This document shows positions 24,301 to 37,500 of a DNA stretch of 64,000 bases, piece by piece. A program made the position numbers and the translations under genes. The notes below the pieces were generated by a model, which was not told the origin of the DNA, did not search any database, and was given only the letters and a program-made list of their open reading frames with translations. The DNA comes from Bryoerythrophyllum caledonicum (lineage: Eukaryota > Streptophyta > Bryopsida > Pottiales > Pottiaceae). The DNA lies in the NCBI GenBank assembly GCA_963971425.1, contig OZ020523.1, positions 21,371,105 through 21,435,104 on the forward strand. Direction: 5' to 3'. The first letter of the stretch is position 1. Each line of letters begins with the position of its first letter.

Positions 24301-26640
24301 TAATGTGAGGTAACTTACCTAGCCCAAAAGAGTGGAGGTGTGTTGCAAGTTTTGTTCTGCCACTAAGAATGATGGTTGGAGCACGCAATTGATGGTGACA
24401 TGTAGGGTTCCAGGCTGAGGTTGATGGCCTAGGCGATGCATGCAGTTGAGGTAGGGCCAATTGATCAATGCATGTGACAATGTGTTCCTTTCTGTGTAGA
24501 GGCAAATGGGGAGAATAGTAACATGGAAGGTAATGGAACTTACTTGGTCCCTGAGTTGAGTGTAGGCGGAAACGTCTAATTCTCTCTGAGTGGGTTGGTG
24601 TGGGCGCTTGAATGTAGGCTTGCTCTTAAACGTTGTTGCATTCTTTGTTTCAGTGTACCATACTTTCCACTATTTCTTTGGTGCAATCCCGCCAAGAGCA
24701 ACTCCTAAGGCTAACTGCTCGCTAGATTCATGATGGTTCTGAAGCAGATTATTTAGGATTGTAAGGTGTATCGCTTCTAATCGCTCAAGCTTCTCTACTT
24801 TCTTATTGTGTCCGAGCAAGCCACTAGAAACTTCTTGAGCCGCTATCCAGGACCGACTGTAGTCGCTATTCCCTGACAACGTTTAGTTCCAGTTTCTGTA
24901 GCACCTTGATCTTGTCAGATAGAGCATCGAGCCTGTTTACAGAGCTGATTTGTTGCAATCTCCTTTCCAATGTAGTCGAGTTGGGTTTGTCTCTAGTGGC
25001 GGCGCTCCTCTTATTGCATGAGCAAAGGTAGAGAGCTTGGGGCAAGAAGTGAGGCTGTTCTGAGGACTGCTCGATGGGCTGCTATGAGGGCTATTCGGTG
25101 GTCTGCTTTAAGGGCTCCTTCTACACTTTGACGTCTGACTTCGGGGAAGAGGGTACTCCTGCACTTTGACCTCTGCTCTTCGGCGTCTACTTCGAGGGTT
25201 TCTTCTTATCTTTGGCATTTGCTTCTATTCTTTGCCGTCTACTCGGTGTGAATTTGGGGGAGAGGATCGGAGTGTTGAGGGGGGGTTTTGGGTTTGGAGG
25301 GTTGGCAATGCTCTTGTCTGCAACAGACTGATTGTGATGAAGACGATGGTGACAGTAGTCGAGGGTGACTTGCAAAGCTACAGTCTTGGTGTTGCAAGGT
25401 TGGTGTTTTGTGTTGACTCCAAATTGTTGGTTGTTCCTTCCTCTGGGTCAATTTGTGCTTGCTTCAAGTTGGTCTTTTTTATTGGCTCCTATTTGGATAG
25501 GTTCCTCTTGTCGGGGCTGTAAGGAAATAGACAACGCTTCCACGTCTTGGATGTAGCTTCTAGGTTTTTTTGACAAAGACTGTGGGTGAGATTGTTATTG
25601 TCTAGGTCAATGTGGGACGTATTTGACACTGCTCTAATACAAAAGTGGAGGAGGAACAAAGAAATGCAACTAGCAAGTAAACAAAAATGCAGAGAAGATA
25701 GTGAGAGGTTGAGTTGAGGAATTTCTTGCGCATTTGAGAGTTTCTTATCTATGCGTTTTTGTTGTCAGGTGTAGGCTTCTGCTTCTCCAGATTTGGGTGA
25801 CGGTGGAGCATCGAGTTGGTTGCTTCTTTTGGTGCTCAGTGTGGTGCACGGTGCGCTGTGACTTGGTTGTGGTGCCTTGAGTTGATGTGTTGCTTCATTG
25901 CTACTCCGATGTGTGCTAGTAGGCTAAATGCGCAATCTGCTCTAGCTTCTTCGCTCGTTTGGCCTTTGCAGGTCCAGAGTAGTGCCGCTCGTGTTGTTGT
26001 AGATTTGGAACTTCAGATGTTGTAATTGGTACTGGTCACTGTTGATGCTTTCGGGATGGTATGCGAGAATGACATGTGACGTAATTGGCGCACAAGGTTG
26101 GGCTTGTGCATAAACACTCAGATCTAGATCTACTAGTATTGTTGTTGTAGTGAGTGAGTTTGGATCTAATATCCATATCTCTATGCTAGTGTAGAATTGT
26201 GTAGAGGGTTCAAATTTGGCCAGTTTAGGATAGCTGAGGGTTTTGAAATCTGGGTTAGCAAGGGAGTGGTGTGAACTACTGTGTCATTACCATAAGCAGC
26301 TCAGACCAATTTGGTCCTAACATGCAAGATCTTGTCAAAGAAAGTGGAGGTTTGGTGTCCAATACTCTTGGCTCCCTGCTCTTTCAAATCTAACACTCCA
26401 AACCCTCTTCTTTGCACCAAATCACCACCAAAGAACCAGATTTGGCATGTCTACGTCCTACCCAACACTTCCAAATAGATTAGCTCACTAGTTTCAAGTG
26501 AGCACACACCAAAGAGGACGCACTCTAGGTCCAACCACCTCCTGGATTTGTTAGTATGTGCTCCAGAAACTAACACCTTCCTACTTTCACCTGGAAACTC
26601 GGAGCATTAGCTGCTCATTTTTTTGAAGCTCTTCCTATTT
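24301..26640 (-). other. 5' region of LINE copy 1
   Basis: Minus-strand coding-like fragments occur: a coiled-coil-like segment at about 24870-25010 (RRLQQISSVNRLDALSDKIK) and a K/S/P-rich segment at about 25130-25560. Two splice-donor-like sites, TAG|GTAAGT (about 24310) and CAA|GTAAGT (about 24540), are present on the minus strand. 25600-26640 has no coding signal and may be the leader or promoter. No LTR pair was found. Confidence 0.4.
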
Positions 26641-26653
26641 GCTTTTTTCACAC
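26641..26653. repeat. Target-site duplication, right copy, of LINE copy 1
   Basis: GCTTTTTTCACAC, partner of 13161-13173. Downstream sequence aligns base for base (28 positions without gaps from CTTCAC) with the empty relative at about 29024-29051, which fixes the insertion edge. Confidence 0.55.
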
Positions 26654-27172
26654 ATGATACATCAATGCAAAGCTATCAACCTATGCACATGTGAACTATT
26701 TTTTAATGTAAAAAAATCTTGCTAGAATCTATTGATGGATAAAGTAGTATGATACCCTTCAACGTCTACAAGTTTCAATACCAATATACGGTTTGTAAGG
26801 TTGGATACCAAAATTAGTCATTCTATTTCCATCAAAGTTAGTTCAAAGAATAAAATCAACACATATCTTGGTTTTGGAGAAACATGACCTGGGCACTAAA
26901 GGATTAAATGTCATTTGGAAATCGTATATACAAGCACATATTTTACTTTGTATATACTAAAAACTTATTTAACTTTAGTGAGACTTACACCTTTGGATTG
27001 GAGAATCTACAACTATTTTTTTTCATTTAAAGACTGTATTATGTTCAAATACGACACCGTACATGTAGAGTATTGTGGCCATTTGACGCACCATCAGGCG
27101 TTTAAGGAATCAAGGTTAGTTAAGACCCGTATATTCATGCATGTATTTTATTATGTAGAATACATAAATGCA

Positions 27173-28060
27173 TTAATTCCTAAATTTTTATGACAATTTC
27201 TTACCAAAAACGCTTAATGATTGTTGATTCTAATGCAATGACTAAAAAATTTAACCGTAGGATCTCAATAAAGACTTTTTAGTGAACACTCTTACAAAAT
27301 TTCAGACACTTTGACCGCACAAATTGAAAGATTATAATAGTGTTTGAAGTAGTGAAAGCTATTCATTTTTGTCCCTGCATTGAGTGGATCAGGAGACTTT
27401 GACTTAACTTGGTGTCAAATTTTTGCTCTATATAAGATCTAAATTTTTCATGTTAAGCATGATATTAAATCCTTATACACCAATTTTTAGCTATAGAAAA
27501 GGGGTATGGCATATTTAGAACAATTGTGCAGGGAGTGGAGGTTTAAAAATTGCCAATTCACGTTATATTTTTTTGTGAACTTAATATGTTCAAGAATGAG
27601 AATTCTAATGGTCAATAAGAAGGTTTACACCACATATTTTTGTGGAGAAAATAAATTGTACAAGTATAAAGATCTCTAAGTTTTATGTGGAAAAGAACAA
27701 GTTTTTTTGGTAGCTTGCCCGACAATGTGTGAGAATGTTTGAAGTTTTTTGACTTGACTAGCATGCTATTACTCACTAAAATATGGAAGGAAATAATATT
27801 ATTTGCAAGTAGTGAAAATCTCACATACAATAGAGTGTCCTAACAAAAAAAATTGGAGTCGCCAACATGCCAGCTCTTGAGCACTTTTGCTTTAAGATGG
27901 CATAACTTTTGCATTACATGTCCGATTTGGAAAAAAATTATATTGTCTTCAAGCTTTTGGAAAAGTCCATCTACAGTTCAAGGAGTATTGCACAAACCTT
28001 GAAGAGTCATTCAAGGGGACTCTTGGATATTTGGAATTAAAATTTAGCAAGACCTACACC
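27173..28060. mobile_element. TTAA-flanked element, family B copy 3
   Basis: It begins TTAATTCCTAAATTTTTATG followed by ACAATTTC and follows the family B consensus. Towards the right it shares extra sequence (TTTAAGATGGCA.AACT.TTT) with copy 4 at 60583 that copies 1 and 2 lack, so copies 3 and 4 form a subfamily. The right end is too diverged to place exactly. Confidence 0.5.
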
Positions 28061-28229
28061 TCTAAATTGAAGATTCTTCAATTAACATTTTTTATTTGGA
28101 GGTTATTTCAATATCTCAACCTTCTCATGTTCAAATACAACATTATACATGTAGAATATTGTGGTCGCCAAAGGCTTGTTATGATGTTTATGGATTAATC
28201 TTGTAGTAACCATGCACCACTTTTAGGTC

Positions 28230-29200
28230 TTGGGATGTGTTGATCCTCAATTTGCATGAAATCTGCAAAGGACTACTACAAATTGTAAAGCAAGGCTATT
28301 ATATATATGTACTTGGACAATTGATTACATGTATTCAAATGTACTTGTCGTATACATATATCTAGATGTACTTGTTGTATAATTATATTTAAATGTACTT
28401 GTTGTACAAATGTATTTAGATGTACTTGTTGTATATATGCCTTCAAATGTACTTGTTGTATACATGAATTCAAAGGTATTGGTTCACGTCGTACTCTAAT
28501 TGTTGCTAACGACACATTTATTGCTGACCATATCCTTTGCCACTTTCTCTGCCTCACTCAATCATGTATTCAAGCTTGTTTAGAATACGGAACACAAGTG
28601 ATTACATGTATTTATACTTGGAATAAAAATACATGTATTCCATACTTGATAACCTTGCTCCAAAGTTCAGATTTGCATATCCATAGTATACACACTTTTC
28701 AAAAATTGCATCATGATTTTGGGTTATAGAACTCTTGGAATACCTTAAAACACATTGCCAGATACACAAAAAACATTTAGCCACAGTAAATGCCTACAAA
28801 TACAATGCCACATACTATGTAGCATTTCATATACATGGAAAAATGATCTTGGTCTAAAATTTGATTGAAATTTGTTTCCATGAGGTCTCCATTGTTTTGT
28901 AAATGTTGATATCCCCAATCATATTTAAAACTTCTGCTACAATCTGCATGAGTTTTGGAACATCTTTGTATACAATCAAGTAGACAATATATGAAACTAC
29001 ATTAAACTCATGCATCAATACTTACTTCACGTGTTGTATGTTAGTGCAAAGCCATCAAGATAATACTTGTATGAATCTGGTCCATTCTCTCTCTGGTTTT
29101 TTTGGTGTAAGATTCTATTGATTGATAAAATAGTGCACCCTAAAAATCCAAAATATTCAATACCAATATATGTTGGATTCAAACACTATAACCTATTAAG
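28230..29200. mobile_element. Element F, copy 2 (without LINE)
   Basis: It aligns with the two separated halves of the element at 12593-26907. It shares CTCAATTTGCATGAAATC, a TTGATTGAAATTTG block, TGGAACAT.TTTGTATACAA, AAGTAGACAA, then GTGCAAAGC.ATCAA and TCAATACCAATATA. It carries a private minisatellite at 28318-28465. The terminal TTAA ends are not clear in this copy. Confidence 0.55.
28318..28465. repeat. 27-bp minisatellite
   Basis: About five to six units containing ATGTACTTGTTGTATA at roughly 27-bp spacing. On the minus strand it gives a spurious QQVHL-type peptide repeat. It lies within element F copy 2 and is absent from copy 1. Confidence 0.75.
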
Positions 29201-32200
29201 GTAAGCCCCCCGAAAACCGACGAGTTACGGAATGTGCATATATGGAGAGAGGAGATAATTATACTAATATTTTTTTAGTGATAGCCGATAGAATTGCAAT
29301 TCCAACCCAAGTGATTTCATATTTTTTCGATGAAAATTGAATTAGTTATGAATTTTCAAACTATGTAGCTATGTTTAGTGGGTGGCCAACAATAGGTACC
29401 CCCATAACCAATGACCAAAAGTAAGGGTCTTGACTAATAGCAAACCTCCATTTGGAACTGAGTTGGTGGTAATGGGATGGAAGAGGGTTGGATATAGCCC
29501 AATTTTACAGGCGTTGGCTATGGGTTTTTGTTGGTTATGGGGAGGCTTACTTACATCAACAGTTGGACGTTGTGCAAACTATCCCCAAAGTTCAAAATCA
29601 TGGGTTAAGTTCAATTTTGTTACGCAAGATACTAAATCTCAAACCCTGTTTTCTTGAGAATCAACTCAATGAAAAACATCAATGCAAATTTGAGACTGGA
29701 AAAGTCGGTGGTCACTGAAGGATGAATTTACCACATGCCAGCTCCCGAGGGCTGCAAACGTTGCCCAGTGCCTACCCAGAAGAAACTTTCTCGGGCATCG
29801 TTCCTTTCCTTTCCTGTACTATTGTCCTTCATAAAATAATATAGATTTCAATAATGAAGATAAGCGTAACAGTTCATCTGCATTGCAAAAATTGACCCCA
29901 GCACCATCACGTCGAGTTGCCACTGCTATCAAAGAAATCCTTTTGAGGACGTCTTCCTCCTTGACTATGATAACATACCCATTATAAACCCATCCCCCAA
30001 AAGCATCCCTATCTATCCAATTACACATGACATTCTAGGTGAAATGTCAGACAACAGAAGACTCTCAGATGCTTTTCCAGAAAGGGCCGCTTAGCAATGT
30101 TCTTACCCTACATAGGATCTCCTTATTGACCCTGGTCGAACGTTGCACCAAACCTCGGCCTTGGGTGGGTCCATTTTTCTAGCCCTGTCCGATTTAGGAG
30201 TCTAGAGGCTTTTTTTGAAATTTTTTTGGTCAAAGTTTGAGGCTTGCGGCCCCAAGTTATCCACAATGCCCCCCCTTGGATCACATAGAGCCCCCCTTCA
30301 ACAATTAAATAGGGGCCGGTTTGACACTGCCCTCCCCCACCCTTCCCAACCTGAGGCTTCCTGCAACGCTCGACCGGGTATTTAGGCAAATCCCCATACA
30401 TAACAATGTTAATATACTAATATGAAATTAGGTTAAAGTAGTTAGTAAATGACACTGCCAATTATACCAGGACAGGCTTGCACAGTGGATTGACTTGATA
30501 TTCATGTGCTTAATATGACAGTTTTCTTTCTTTGGCTGGTATCAATATCTATAGTGAAATTGGAGAGTGCAAGTTTACAGGATTTCAGCCCTAAACCTAA
30601 ACCAGATGGGTATCTTGAGTTTCATTCTAAATGTGGGATGGAAACATAGGGTACAGGGCGAGAAAGGACACTGCTCAATTCAAACCAAGTTGTAGTAAAT
30701 GATGTGCTTGACTTGGGGCATAATTCTGATTCTTTTCAGGGTAATAAATTACAAGCATGTAAACACTCAGGAAACCCATTAAGTTGCCTCCTTTTCTTGT
30801 GAAGGTTACGGCAATACAGAACAGCATTTTCTTGCTTTTAATTAAGAATCTTTGCAGTGTGTCCTGACCGGTTGAGTGGCAGGGGAGCCTTTTGTTTTGG
30901 GAAGTTAAGATAAATAAAAGACGGAGGGAATCATGCCTACAAACCCGGTCATTTGTAAATGTTACAATGCATGACAAACAAAATTGCCATGTGCAGTCAA
31001 GCCGATTTGTTGACCTCTGTGCTTGTGTGATTGGAATGGATGAAAATGATCAATAATTAATACTTGGATATATTCCTTGTTGTATACTATCCCCCTCCTA
31101 GATACGGCATAATTTTAGTATAATTATTGTGACAAGTTTACCCTACTACACACGAGGTTGAAAGCATTGCAATCATTGAAGTAAGACGGCAAGTAACAAA
31201 TCCATTTTTGAACAACTTAAAATGAACAACAGCCGTTAATCCTTTAACGTTGGAGAGACCCAAAAATGTTTGTACCACTACAACAAAGAGTACACCATAC
31301 TAAAACAACGGTACAAACAATAGGCTCCTTGAAAATGGTACTCACCCACTTGACTACCAGTACACTAATCACCACACATACAACACTCAATCTCGGCAAA
31401 TACTCAAAACGACCCCATGTGGCATACAGTAAAATAATTGCTTCTGCTTCTTTACATTCCCAGACAACAAAACCAGGCAAACTTGACAGATTTAACCACA
31501 ACATTTGATGAAGTCTGGCTTGGCCCCAAATTCATGGGCGCCAACAGTGACATTCATGCTGATTGGGCCCATACCCAGTCATTCTCGTCGGCTCCACCGA
31601 TTTTGACCCCTACCATATGTCCCACAATTCCACGCATTTACCGTGAGCTTGAAAATGCAACCACCAGTCATAATACTCTTCACTATCAAAATGAAACGCT
31701 TTTAAAAAACTTCCACCCAAAATTGGTCCACCACATCCATTCGACACAATATTTTTTTTGCCATTATTACTATGAACGAAAGCAGCAACAAAGTTGTTTT
31801 TTTTTTCGATTCCACAAGCCATAGTATCCTCAACACTTGAATTCTAAGTCTCATACATAAGATTCTTGAACCAATCCAAAAGCAGCTTCTCGAGACTACA
31901 ATGAACTTTTACCAACACGTCTCATTAACATTCCTTTCCAACCTTTTTCACCTTCATTCCTTCTTCTTTTATAGCCACACTTCTAGTGCACTTGAAGAAG
32001 TTCAAAGCTTGTTCGGGAGTAGTTCTCTTCAAAGGTCCCTAAACAAAATCCACCTTAGCACAATTCTTAAAACGTCAAGCATCTATAGGGGGTAACTTTA
32101 GACTATCATACTAATTAATTGAATTCCCCCCCCCAAAAAAAAGATATTTGGTGCAAAGGCTAAAGCAGTAGATAAGATATAATAACATGTGAAAGATGTC

Positions 32201-33000
32201 TCAAAAACTACTCAAGTTCACATGTCAAAGCCACACTTCTTGTTGAAGTCATCCAAGAAACTTGACCTCAAATAAACACTCCACATTGCCATATCGTCAC
32301 TTTTCATCCATGCATGAAATCCTCCACCAAAACACTTAGTCACCTCCAAAGACAAGAGCGTCATTTCCATCGGATCATAGATTGCTTCATTCCTCGTAAA
32401 TCTACGACCATGGTCCAAACCACCTCAACCTTTAAAAAAAGGCAAGTGACCACGTAAGGAAAGTGAAACAAATCCGCTGCCTTGACAATGTCCTGACACT
32501 TGTAGATCCTCCCATCGTCCAAAGCCCGCTCGTCCCAAATCGAGCAATTTCCGACCATGTGAAAATCTACGAGTGTCATAGATTATCACTTTCCGTCCAT
32601 GCTCGCCCGCCCCTAAAGCGTTAAGAACAATCTCAAACAATGCAAACCCACAAATCGCGGGCCTCCATGAGTTCAACCCCTATTGGATGTGGGACCCACA
32701 TAGCCATTCCACAAAAGAACTTTGATTTCCATTGGGTGTGTTGGGAACTTGGGGGGTTTGCAAGAGAGAGAAAGAGAGAAAGAGAGAAGTCCTGAGCAGG
32801 AATGATTCTGGGGTTGCACGGAAAAGAGGAAAAGACTCATCAAAAGAAGAGCACCACACACACAAGAGAGAGAGAGAGAGAGAAGCCAAAACACTATCAT
32901 AGAGTAGTAGAGTAGAACACCCACAGCCTCACTCACTAGAGCCTTAGTTTGTAGTTTCCACACAACAACAACAACAACAAGAAGCAGAAGAAGAAAAAGA
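29201..33000. other. Gene-free or unrecognised region
   Basis: No gene can be supported. Short minus frames around 30123-30401 and 32218-32676 lack recognisable domains and splice continuity. The latter could be a decayed gene. Purine-rich simple repeats (GAGA, AAGAAG) occur at 32760-32885 and 32960-33015, approaching the GATA gene. Confidence 0.35.
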
Positions 33001-34587
33001 AGAAGAAGGAGGAGCACCATAGCCATAGCCGGAGCCCTTCTCCTCCGCTTTCTCTCAGACGTTCACTTCCTTATAATTTTTGGTAGAGACAGAGAGCCAA
33101 ATTTTGCTAGAATCTCTCGCTTCATTTTTTAGTTTGGGGGAGAATTGGTGGGTTCATCAGGGTTTCTGTCAATTGCGTCACACAGGCTGCGCTTGGAGGT
33201 TCGCAATTGGGTGAGCTCTTCTTTTTTTTCTTCTTCGGGCCTGTTTGTGGTTGTTTGGATGAGTAGATGCATGTGTGTCTGTGTGTATGGATGTGGGTTG
33301 GGTTGAATTTGGTGTGCCTGGGATGGCGTTGAGTCCTTGCAATGTGGGTTGGTATGTTGCTTCTCTGCTGCGATGTTGGTAGGTGCCATGGGTTCTGTTC
33401 CATGTGTTTAGCTTGGGTTTGGCATGGTGCTTTTGGAGGAGGATGTGTTGATGTTTGGTTGCTCCTCTTACGTGTCTGTGGAGGACCAAGAACATCATCA
33501 ATTAAAGAACGGACGGTAACTGACCTCGATTGGGGGCGGAATTGAGGTTTTCTGCGTGCTGGATTGTTTCAAGAAGCTTGTTCAATTTGAAACTTAGGGC
33601 TTACTCAATGGCCAGCTGCATTGACACTGGTCTTCAAGCTAGGTTTTTGCTGCTGCTGCTTTCAGTTTCGAGTTGTTGCTGATTGTAACCGTCTGTATGC
33701 AACTGTGGGGGAGGGTGGGGTTAAATCGCACTGTATGGAGTTTATGTGTAGGGGGCAGGGTTACATGTTGAGCTGGAATGGTTGCGCGTTTTGCTATGCG
33801 TTTTGAAGATGATGATTATGTAGAGCAGTTGGGGTCGTTGCAGAATTCATTGGGAATGTGTCTGGATGACAGGAAGGTGATGGTGGTGGTGGTGTTTGGT
33901 ATTGTGGAGATGTCATGTGAAGAGGTGGCGGCTGACCAAGTGATCGAATCCTACGTGGACTGAGGAGAAACCAGAGAGAGAGAGAGGGAGAAGGCCGGCA
34001 TTGAATGCGCTCGGTTGCAACGTTCAGTATATGTGGTTGTTTGGTGTCACGGTCTCGGTACTACTCTCTGCCACCATCTGCTGCTGCTGCTGCTGCTGGG
34101 GTTTTAGGGTTTTAGTTAGGTTTTACGGCTTTGTTTTTGCAATTCAGTCAACTGGAGGCATTCGAGAATGACCCTCCCTCAAATGGGGTGTATGGTGAGT
34201 TGGTATGTCAGCTGTGAGAGTTGTCCCATATTTGCGCAAGTAACGTATGATGGAATGGGTGTTCAGGGTTTGTCATAGTAGAGGACTGGTAACAGCGTGC
34301 ACTGTGAATAAAGAAAAAGAAAAAAAGTAAGCGACTTCCGTTCCCTTATATCAAGCATCTTCCATGGTAACCAATAGAGCGGATCTTTTAGTGGTTTGGT
34401 CGTTTGATTGTTCTCATCCCTGCCTCGCTTGGTGCCATTTTTTTTCTATATTTTTTTCCAGTTTGGGCACAACCTTGGCACCTGACCCTGGCAAGCAGCG
34501 AATGACGACAGACTGCATGGTTCTTGAACACACAGGGACTTGTGCTGCTGCAAGTAGGCTATTTCTCAACGGAGCCTCCCGAGGCGG
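33001..34587 (+). promoter_or_regulatory. Upstream region and probable 5' leader of the GATA gene
   Basis: About 1.6 kb before the start codon with GA-rich runs (33974-33990), a (CTG)n run (34078-34097) and T-rich stretches. Leader introns are possible but were not resolved. No TATA element can be assigned with confidence. Confidence 0.35.
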
Positions 34588-37500
34588 ATGGGGAAGCAAG
34601 GACCTTGCGGCCACTGTGGCATTGCCAGTACGTGCTCTGCTCCATCTCCTTAATTATCATAATAAAATTATTGCCCCATTTTATTTGGAAAATGTGGATT
34701 GTTCATGTGAAAGAGATGGTGCCTTATTTGGTTGTGCAAGTTTTTGAGTTCAGAGGCTGTTTTCATTCTCTGCGCTTGCAGCAACTCCTCTTTGGAGAAA
34801 CGGGCCTCCGGAGAAGCCTGTGCTTTGCAACGCCTGTGGCTCGAGATGGCGAACGAAAGGAACCCTGTCGAATTACATGCCCATGCATTCTGGGGGATTT
34901 GGAGGCGCGGCGTGTCCTGAAGGAGGTGGTGTGATACCCCGAGGGAGGAAGAACAGCAGGAAACTGTTTTCCGAGCCGCGCCCCCAGAAAAGAAAAGAGC
35001 CATCGGAGGGGCACCAAGAGAGGGCTTCGCTTCGGTCTCACATGCGCTCCATAAAAGCTGCTGCAGGAGACGACTCCATCTCGACCTCCAGTTTGAGCTC
35101 GAGCATGTCAGGGCTGGACGATGCAGCCTTCATCACCAGCTCCAGCGCTCATCCTCCTCCTGACGCCGCAGGTTGCCAACTCTCTTTTGCCTGCTCTGCT
35201 TTGTTGTGCAGTGCGCCTTGTGGCAGGTGATTGTGGTGTTATCTTGGAAAAGCAAGTAAGGTGGTTATGTCATTGACTGCAGCAGCCTCAAGCCCGCTTT
35301 GGGAGGGCCACATTCCCACCAGGAAACGGACCTCCATGTCGAGAACGTGTGCCTCGGTGGATAAGCTCAGCAAGCAGTTCCAGCAGACGCTCTGCGACTT
35401 ACCAGCAGTGATGCATGGGTTCTCAGATGACATCCTCGTGGACAGCAAGCCCTCCACCATGGCCGATGAAATAGGCCTGGGCAGTGTATTTATACGGCAA
35501 CCCGCCTTGGATGATGATCCCAAGAGCGAGAGTCGCTTGGTTTCCGTGGAGCCCAACTCCTCCGCACTGCGCAGACACGGTGGTGGTCCTCTTCAACAGC
35601 TCCTCAATGGCGCTGAGCGCCTGCCTTCTTCTGTGCGCGGTAAGGAGAAGGCGAAAGAGTGCAAGAAGGTGGACAGTGGTGCTCGTGAACACCTGTGTCT
35701 CAACAATGCACTCTTGTAAGTTACCTCTCTCACCTCCTTAGGTTTAGTAAGCTTTCATCTGCCTTCCATGACACTTTTAAGTCACAAAAGGCGTTTGCAC
35801 TCTAAAAGAACCAACTTTTGCGCAGAGAGAATTACCCTTACAACAAGCGGGATGTTCTCCAAAGCTGCCAGTCTCCTCTAGTTTTTCTTGAATTGAAGGT
35901 ACAATTATCTCATCCAGATGAAGAACATAGTACAGTTTTACAATATATGTTGTGGATTATGGATGGTACGCAGTCCACTTTTGCTGATATGTGGCCCAAT
36001 TATCTAATCAAAACATTCTCTTTTTACAGGATATACTCAATTTTGACACATTCACCGGTCTTCTGACGGACCAAGAGCAGGGGCAGCTTATGAGATATTT
36101 GTCCTCTGAGGATGTTGCCAAAGGTTCAGAAAGGTAAAGACGGCATGACTCTGGCAATAAGTAGTACTCAACTATTTTTGGCTCAAAAAGTAAGAAGTGG
36201 AAGTCATGATAGACTACTGTATGTTTGGAGCTGTTGCTTTTGCAGTAAGGGAGGAAGTAATCTTGTTGCACACGTCGCTGAATATGTGAGACGTCGAAGT
36301 CCTACTTCTGTTTCTCACTTGGAAGGGATGTTGGAAGTATCGTTTCTACCTAGCTGCAGACATTTTTGTGACCGAGTTGTGGGACTTTGCAGTTTGAAGC
36401 AAATGTTCACTAGTGCGGAATTTGAAGGATCGTTGGCTAACTTTCAACAGCTCTTGGAGGAGGGCATGTTTGAGTCATCCATGCTGGGAGTGAACTCACG
36501 CATTCTGCAGCACTTCCAGCAGCTACTTAACTTTACCGACCTGGCGAGCTCAGGCTGGATGGAGCAGTTTCTGCAGCTTCAGAACCGCAGTAGACGCAGG
36601 GGCGGATCAGCTGAACTGAATAAGGTAACAACAAGCCCATGAACAGCACTTCCAATCCATGAAAATGCTATGAGTGAAGGGAACATTGAACCCCTAAAAG
36701 TGCGCATGAAGACAAAACTGTCCATTTTCATTAAACCTTAAATGAAGCACTAGAAACTTGTAGGAATCCGAATCATACACCGACAGGAAGAAGAAAGTCT
36801 GCTCTACAATCGAGTTTTTCTTTAAGTCAGCGTATATTTTGTGTTCTCCAATTTCTCCTTTTGGCCAAATGTAGCAGTGTGAGAGATGCATGCCTGGCAT
36901 GAGCCGTTGGTTTAGGAGATCATGCATTTAGAAATGGAAAAACATCAAGGGTACTCAAAAATAGTGAAAAATAACTATGGGAGAGCTGTATGTTGCATTA
37001 GGTGACACACGCGGTCCTTGTTGTTTTAGCTGCCTGCGAACCTCAAACCCCAGTTTATAAATTTCTAACCTGTCTTTTCTCTTCTCGTATGGACGACTCT
37101 AAGAAGTAGTTTCTATTCTTTGCATCTATAAAAGTCCCAATCCCATGTATCACTTCGGCACTTGGGGGTTAAGCAAACCAACGCGCAGAAAGTATGAGTG
37201 GTAGTAGGGGAAAGCGGGTTCCTACTTGTACGTTGCTAAATGAGTTCCAGCTGGGTTGGGGGGTGCAGAGTAAGGAAGTGAACAAAGAGAAAGTGAAGGG
37301 GCTTGGCCTGCAATACACGACCAAGAGTGGTGCCCACAAGCAGCAGTCCCCGGGCATGTTTCCGAGCCAGTCGGGAGTAGTAGTAGTAGGTGTACAAGAA
37401 GAGACCAGCATTCATACAGGAGGAGGGAGGCCAAATGTTGGAGGAGGCCTCCCCAGTTCCGGCATGACCACCACTAGTCTTGTGGGAGGTGGTGCCGCCT

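Larger units (their letters stand above)
13174..26640 (-). mobile_element. LINE copy 1: 2A / AP-endonuclease / RT / RNase H, decayed, about 13.5 kb
   Basis: A minus-strand non-LTR retrotransposon. In sense order from the right it holds a leader and ORF1-like region (about 26.6-22.57 kb), a low-complexity stretch, a segment with two 2A-like motifs, an endonuclease (about 20.4-19.55 kb), a reverse transcriptase (about 19.4-17.9 kb), RNase H (about 15.5-15.0 kb), a cysteine-rich C-terminal region (about 14.5 kb), a hairpin and a TTC tail at 13174. It is flanked by imperfect 13-bp target duplications (13161-13173 and 26641-26653, 10 of 13 matching). Many stops and frameshifts show it is dead. Its sense strand from 22.5 kb downward is strikingly A/C-rich. 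Whether the ORF1-like 4 kb is a native part or an older insertion is open. Confidence 0.7.
12593..26907. mobile_element. TTAA-flanked element F copy 1, split by a 13.5-kb LINE
   Basis: The left end is TTAACCCTTCAGTGCCCA and the reverse complement of the right end is TTAATCCTTTAGTGCCCA, giving 18-bp inverted termini with two differences. Removing the LINE and one target-site copy leaves about 835 bp, the same size as family A. Its two halves (12640-13173 and 26641-26900) align in order with the uninterrupted relative at about 28230-29200, which therefore acts as an empty-site control. The host element is non-coding. Confidence 0.65.

Noticed and set aside
22560-26640. Separate LTR retrotransposon beside the LINE
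   Set aside because: No direct terminal repeats, primer-binding site or integrase/protease motifs were seen, and the outer duplication embraces the LINE as well.
32218-32676. Overlapping minus frames suggesting a protein gene
   Set aside because: No single frame persists, no splice sites reconcile them, and I recognise no family. At most it is a decayed gene.
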